Of a stretch of DNA of 64,000 bases, positions 59,883 to 64,000 are shown piece after piece. The stretch comes from Falciphora oryzae (lineage: Eukaryota > Ascomycota > Sordariomycetes > Magnaporthales > Magnaporthaceae). The DNA lies in contig JNVV01000065.1 in NCBI GenBank assembly GCA_000733355.1, forward strand, positions 74,726-138,725. Reading direction: 5' to 3'. The notes beneath the pieces were generated by a model, which searched no databases, was not told the DNA's origin, and worked only from the letters and a program-made list of their open reading frames with translations. Position 1 is the stretch's first letter. Every line of letters starts with the position of its first letter. Made by a program: the position numbers and the translations under genes.

Positions 59883-61201
59883 GTTTGCAAGTGTGCCTAG
59901 GCGAGAAGGGGCGAATGGGTCGTGTGAGGGGGTGAGGACTTCGCAACGGACGGGAACTTTAGACTAGCTGGCCTTGTTGACTCTGGAGCTACACTTGCAG
60001 AGCCTGGAACCGCGGGAGAACGCGATTAAGTACTGCCCAGTACTGGAGCACCTACTTGCCAGCATTACCATACTTACCATACTCTTACCTCCGGGGCGGC
60101 CCGCGGGGCGGACAGCGCGCGCCGCGGCATCCCGGATATTCAGCCCAAGTCGGGCCGGCGGTCAATCATCTGGTGCCGGGTTCTGCAAGGCTCGGCTGTG
60201 ACGATTACGCCGGGGCTAGGCCTAAAGGAGGGCGCTAGCATAATCCTTTCATTAACCATATCTGGACAATCAGGCCACGGCGGCGGCATATCCCGGTCCA
60301 TCACTAGCGCCTCGTCGGTGGTGATTCGGCCCAACTCACTCTCTCGCGGCCCCGACGCCCGAAGCGGCTGAGGTGGATATAACATTGAGTATGGACAGCC
60401 GGCCGGTGTGCGCCACACGCATTTTACACGTTTGAGTGACGTTAGAATACGGCTATGGGGAAAGGGGATCGTCGGGCGCGAGGCGGAGGCGCAACACGAG
60501 TAAACAGATCGTCGGCTCAGCCGTGCAGGGTTTTCACGCGGCTGGATAATAGCTGGACAGCCTCGACAGCGGAGATATCCGCCGATATTATCATCGCTTC
60601 TGCCTCAAAGCCGCCATTGGATCAGCAGACGCTACGGCATGCAACACGCTCATTTCGGATGATTATCACGGCATTTATGCTGGAGCCTGACCACAAGCCA
60701 CCGCACAAGCCCGAAGCCTTCCTGACCGCCCTTTCCGGTTAGGAGGTTGGGATGGGGCATGGACTTGTGTGTGTGTTCTACCCCGTCAAATCGGCGTCCG
60801 TATTCAGAATGCCGAGATAAAGGCATCCGTATGCCCACACCTGCCTGGTCTGCTCCTCTCCCATGCGCTCGAAACTGAGGCTCCGAGGAATCAGTGCAAT
60901 CATCACATCAGAGCCCCCGAGTCTAGTACAAGCCGGAACCGCACTAGCTCATATTGTTAAGCTTAAAGAGAGAGGTGTGTGTGTGGGAAAGCGAAAGAGA
61001 GTGGAAGGCCCAAACCACGGGGCTAAGTACCACAGCCTCGCAAATCCCTTCTCCTTCTTCTCCCCCCTTTCTCATCCCCTCCCCCTGCTTTTCACTTTTC
61101 CCCCCTTCTCCTCTTCCTTTTCCGCCCCGACAACCTTCCTCTGTCAGACTTGTATTGACAACATCCAGCCCTGTCCAGCAGCAGTCAAATCTGGACCCGA
61201 A
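59883..61201. promoter_or_regulatory. divergent region, fasciclin / repeat-bearing membrane protein
   Basis: The region is 1.3 kb between outward-facing starts. The last part, about 61043-61135 on the plus strand, is almost pure pyrimidine (TTCTCCTTCTTCTCCCCCC type), a typical fungal leader for the gene starting at 61202. The frame is open upstream to 60863, but the codons there reflect that CT tract. Confidence 0.5.
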
Positions 61202-63412
61202 ATGTCATCCAACGTCTACACGCCGTTGGGTGACTCCACCTATCTCCTCCTCACACCGTTCTACATGCCGAGCGACCAGGGGGAGATATGGGCGGTGGCA
61301 TTCTCTAGCAACAGCGCCACGCTCGTGACGGCGGGCCTCAGTGTCATCTTCACTATGATTTTCATGTGCTGTTGGAACATTATCTGCACCCTGGCCCTGC
61401 TTTGCAGCAAGGCGAACGGGCGGCGCAGGTTCGTCGCGCTGGTGACCCTCTGGAACTCCAACGACCCCTGGTTTGCCTTTTTGCAAATGTTCGCCTACAG
61501 CGTGCATTGCTGTTCCCTAAAGATCTCGGGGGCTCCGCAAGCCTCGGAAACCCGGGAAGCTCGGGAAGCTGGGGAAACCCGGGAAGCCCGGGACGCCCGG
61601 GAAGCCCAGGACGCCCAGGAAGCTCGGGAAACAGAGAAAAAAAAATTAAATCGCGACCGCTGGTACGGCATTGTCGCCGCCGCCATCGCCTTTATCGTCT
61701 ACGGAGCAGGCCTTGCGCTCGGTATCGTCGGCCCGTCGCTGTTGGAGATAGGCAGCGTCGCCCCAGCGCGGCCGAGCACCCTTTTCTACCCGGCCGATCC
61801 GACCAACTCTCGAGAGAACATCCAGCGATTCGGACTCCAGGCTCCCGGGGCCATGCGCGCTCTCGGGAGCGTCGAGGCTGCCGAGGTCACGGTAGCCAAG
61901 AGGGTCGTTGTCGATGCCAAATCGGATCCGACCATCACGGACCAGGACAAGCAGACGCTTCGGATGACCTACGGTTACTCACTTACCGGCGTCGACTTCG
62001 GCCTCCAGCACGCGCCCTATCTCCAGTTGACGGTTCGGGGCGGTTGCGTTACCGAATACGGGTGGCTCGCCGGACCGGCCGGGAACAATTCGCAAGAGGA
62101 AACGTACCTTTTATGGGGGGGTGAGATGAAAGTTACCGTCCCCCTCGGCGACGCCGACATCAGATATGCTCCAAGAGTCTCCTTCAGAAACCGCCCCGCG
62201 GTCGGCCCCGACGGCAACGTTTCGTTTGCCGTTGTCGTCGCCTCGGCGCACCGAGCGAGCATCAGCGAGGGGTCCGACCCATGGTACGTGACAGAGCGCC
62301 GTCCGGATACCGCGCCGCAAACACAAATGAATGCCAGTTTCTGGATGAAAAGCGGAAGGCCGGCCCTGTCGTGCTGGCAACAAGATAGCTGGACCCATGG
62401 GGGGCAAACTGTCTATAGTCCTGGCAAACTTAACAAGCTCCCTGGCCTAAACGTGCCGAGCTCGCTGCTCAAAGTGCTCGAGAGCGCCTTCAAAGTCCCG
62501 ATGCTCGTCACGCTCGGCACCGCCAGCGGGGACTCGGCGCTCAGGTCCCGGACCACGAGCCCCAACGGCGTCATCGACGCCAAGGTGTCCAGCATCAAGA
62601 GCGACATGCGGCGCCTGATCATCGGGAGCTTCGTGGCGTCGCAGAGCGTCCTGACGGACGCCACCATGTACGGCACCAGCCAGACCTACCCCAACGTCCT
62701 CCAGGGCACGAACGGGCAGCCGGCCGACGGCGCCGGCGATTTCGTCATCTCGGACCCGGGCATCCAGACGTTCAACCTGGGCGGCATGATTGCCCTCGTG
62801 GTGCTCCTGGCGTGTCTGCTGCTTCTGTCGTTGATCATACTCGGAGCCCGCCACGTCCTCGGCCCAAGCCACAACCAGGGCCAGCCGCCTTTGCAGGGAC
62901 CTGCGAGGGCCTGGACTCGACTCAGGGTCTTGTCGGCTGCCCAGCTGTTCCGCTGCGTCTACGAGCCCGGCAACGATGTCCTGGGCGACTGGCAGTGCAC
63001 CCACCTGCCGGGGCCTGGGGAGGTTTCCCTGGCCGCGTGCATCAAGGATAAGCACTGTAAAGGCCATATTATGAGCCAGGAGGTTGGCAGTGGCAGGTCG
63101 TCCGCTAAGGAGGGAGGCCATGGCGGACCAGCTGTTGAGGAGGAGGGCCATGGCGGATCAGCTGTTGAGAATGGGGGCCGTGGCGCACCGGTTGCCGGGG
63201 AGGTTGGCAGTGGCAGGCCGACTGCTGAGCAGGGGGGCCGTGGCGGACCAGCTGTTGAGGAGGGGGGTCGTGGCGGGTTGGCGGCCGAGAGGGTTGGCCG
63301 TGATGGACCAGCTGTTGAGGAGGGGGGCCGTGGCGGACCGGCTGCCGAGAGGGTTCGCCGTGGCGAACCAGCCGTTGAGGAGCGGGGAGCGGTGAGACTA
63401 GCTGATCTCTAG
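61202..63412 (+). CDS. membrane protein with two repeat-derived segments, unknown function
   Basis: A single ORF of 736 aa from the ATG at 61202 (context GAAATGT, just after the CT-rich leader). Membrane helices lie at about 41-68, 152-178 (WYGIVAAAIAFIVYGAGLALG) and 523-550 (MIALVVLLACLLLLSLIILGA). Between helices 2 and 3 is a ~340-residue region with Cys and N-glycosylation sites (NNSQ, NVS, NAS), so it is probably extracellular; LQLTVRGGCVTEYGW and NASFWMKSGRPALSCW are its best blocks. Residues ~114-143 are a Glu/Ala/Arg repeat (ETREAREAGETREARDARE) and residues ~627-730 a 10-residue Gly-rich repeat. The overall shape recalls poorly characterised Pezizomycotina transmembrane proteins; no function is offered. 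An A9 run at 61637-61645 is a frameshift-prone spot, but the frame stays open across it. Confidence 0.78.
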   Translation: MSSNVYTPLGDSTYLLLTPFYMPSDQGEIWAVAFSSNSATLVTAGLSVIFTMIFMCCWNIICTLALLCSKANGRRRFVALVTLWNSNDPWFAFLQMFAYSVHCCSLKISGAPQASETREAREAGETREARDAREAQDAQEARETEKKKLNRDRWYGIVAAAIAFIVYGAGLALGIVGPSLLEIGSVAPARPSTLFYPADPTNSRENIQRFGLQAPGAMRALGSVEAAEVTVAKRVVVDAKSDPTITDQDKQTLRMTYGYSLTGVDFGLQHAPYLQLTVRGGCVTEYGWLAGPAGNNSQEETYLLWGGEMKVTVPLGDADIRYAPRVSFRNRPAVGPDGNVSFAVVVASAHRASISEGSDPWYVTERRPDTAPQTQMNASFWMKSGRPALSCWQQDSWTHGGQTVYSPGKLNKLPGLNVPSSLLKVLESAFKVPMLVTLGTASGDSALRSRTTSPNGVIDAKVSSIKSDMRRLIIGSFVASQSVLTDATMYGTSQTYPNVLQGTNGQPADGAGDFVISDPGIQTFNLGGMIALVVLLACLLLLSLIILGARHVLGPSHNQGQPPLQGPARAWTRLRVLSAAQLFRCVYEPGNDVLGDWQCTHLPGPGEVSLAACIKDKHCKGHIMSQEVGSGRSSAKEGGHGGPAVEEEGHGGSAVENGGRGAPVAGEVGSGRPTAEQGGRGGPAVEEGGRGGLAAERVGRDGPAVEEGGRGGPAAERVRRGEPAVEERGAVRLADL
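61543..61632 (+). repeat. 9-bp coding minisatellite, GGGAAGCCC-like
   Basis: About ten imperfect copies of a 9-bp unit (GGGAAGCTC, GGGAAGCCC, GGACGCCC and so on) lie inside the membrane-protein gene. In the gene's frame they give Glu/Ala/Arg triplets; in the +1 frame they read Gly-X-Y like collagen; on the other strand, Ala/Ser/Arg triplets. All three frames are free of stops. Confidence 0.85.
63084..63395 (+). repeat. 30-bp coding minisatellite, about 10 units
   Basis: About ten 30-bp units encode 10-residue repeats of the form GGRGGPAVEE / GGRGGLAAER. Some units are nearly identical (GAGGGGGGCCGTGGCGGACC recurs) and others diverged. A second plus-strand frame is also open throughout. It forms the C-terminal tail of the membrane protein. 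Confidence 0.88.
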
Positions 63413-64000
63413 TCTTTAGTCTCCAGGAAGAGGGGAGGGATCTTGTCCTGAAGCAAGGCTACACGGATTGAAGGTTGAAGTTGCCTGGAAGGGGGGAGAC
63501 GGATCTACGGAATAGCCGCTCGTTGGGAAGGGCAGGAAAGGCCGTCGTCAAGAACCCCGGGAACTCTGTTATTCTCTGTCTTTTCAATTCATAATGATGG
63601 ATCTCGGTTTCAAAAACTTACATTAATGAATTAAGCAACCAAGAAGCAATTAGCGTGCAATTAATCTTCATTGAAAAGCAGGTACGAGTTTGGATCAAAA
63701 ATAGGCCGAATGCCAGTTACAAGATAAAAAGGCAACTCCAAATCCAGCGAAAATGCTCCGTAGCATAGGTACCCAAAAACACAGTTAAATACAAACGCCA
63801 AGTGGGAATCAGCCACGTGTCAAAGCTCTATGCGAAAAATACAAAACCGACGGCAGTAAACCTGGTTCCGTGCGGAGAATTTCGGGGCGAGGACCACTGC
63901 AACATAGAGGTGATACCCACGACCCAGGTTTGGCCCCTCGGCCAGCTCTCTCTTGGCCACCCGGCCACCCGTGCAAAGCAGCGAGAAGCCGCGTTCCTTC
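63413..64000. other. 3' flank to the window edge
   Basis: AT-rich from about 63570 (AATTCATAATGATGG, TTAATGAATTAAGC), consistent with a 3' end region. No ORF or RNA gene is seen before the edge. Confidence 0.5.

Noticed and set aside
60863..61201. N-terminal extension of the membrane protein to 60863
   Set aside because: The added residues are the translation of a CT-rich leader (Phe/Ser/Pro runs). The ATG at 61202 starts the hydrophobic, ordered part.

Overview
The window looks like nuclear DNA of a filamentous ascomycete (Pezizomycotina, probably Sordariomycetes). The genes carry short introns of about 50-100 nt (longest 285 nt) with GT-AG ends and fungal branch sites such as CTAAC. Starts lie behind pyrimidine-rich leaders, and coding DNA is visibly richer in GC than the long spacers. 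The families present fit: a HET-domain protein, a LaeA-like methyltransferase, a ZtGT2-type glycosyltransferase, fasciclin-domain surface proteins and an EF3-family New1/Elf1 ATPase. The species cannot be named from this sequence. I saw no tRNA, rRNA, CRISPR array or intact transposon.

Layout. 1-12 kb: a possible truncated membrane-protein tail at the left edge, an unrecognised conserved-looking protein (minus), an SDR of the arabinitol/mannitol dehydrogenase type with a mitochondrial-like leader (minus), and a coiled-coil protein built on an 18-residue repeat (plus). 12.5-21 kb: a Nudix ADP-ribose hydrolase and a New1/Elf1 ATPase diverging from a 495-bp shared promoter, a small coiled-coil protein, and a GPI-type fasciclin protein. 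21-42 kb is gene-poor: a GT2 polysaccharide synthase and a membrane-anchored GH16 glucanase-like protein, separated by kilobases of homopolymer-rich spacer. 42-50 kb: a methyltransferase and a HET protein in a divergent pair, then a three-WW protein and an RNPS1-like splicing factor in a second divergent pair, the latter cut by a 356-N gap. 50-64 kb: long spacers, a doubtful proline-rich ORF, a second fasciclin protein, and a membrane protein with two minisatellite-derived segments.

Functionally the window mixes cell wall and surface genes (GT2, GH16, two fasciclin proteins, the repeat-bearing membrane protein) with housekeeping RNA and translation genes (New1/Elf1, RNPS1) and metabolic enzymes (Nudix, SDR). 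Nothing indicates one co-regulated cluster. The HET/methyltransferase pair is the only arrangement that looks accessory. Exon coordinates come from reading splice signals by eye and checking frame. Two junctions, in the gene at 1849-3996 and in intron 1 of the gene at 10887-12110, need transcript data.
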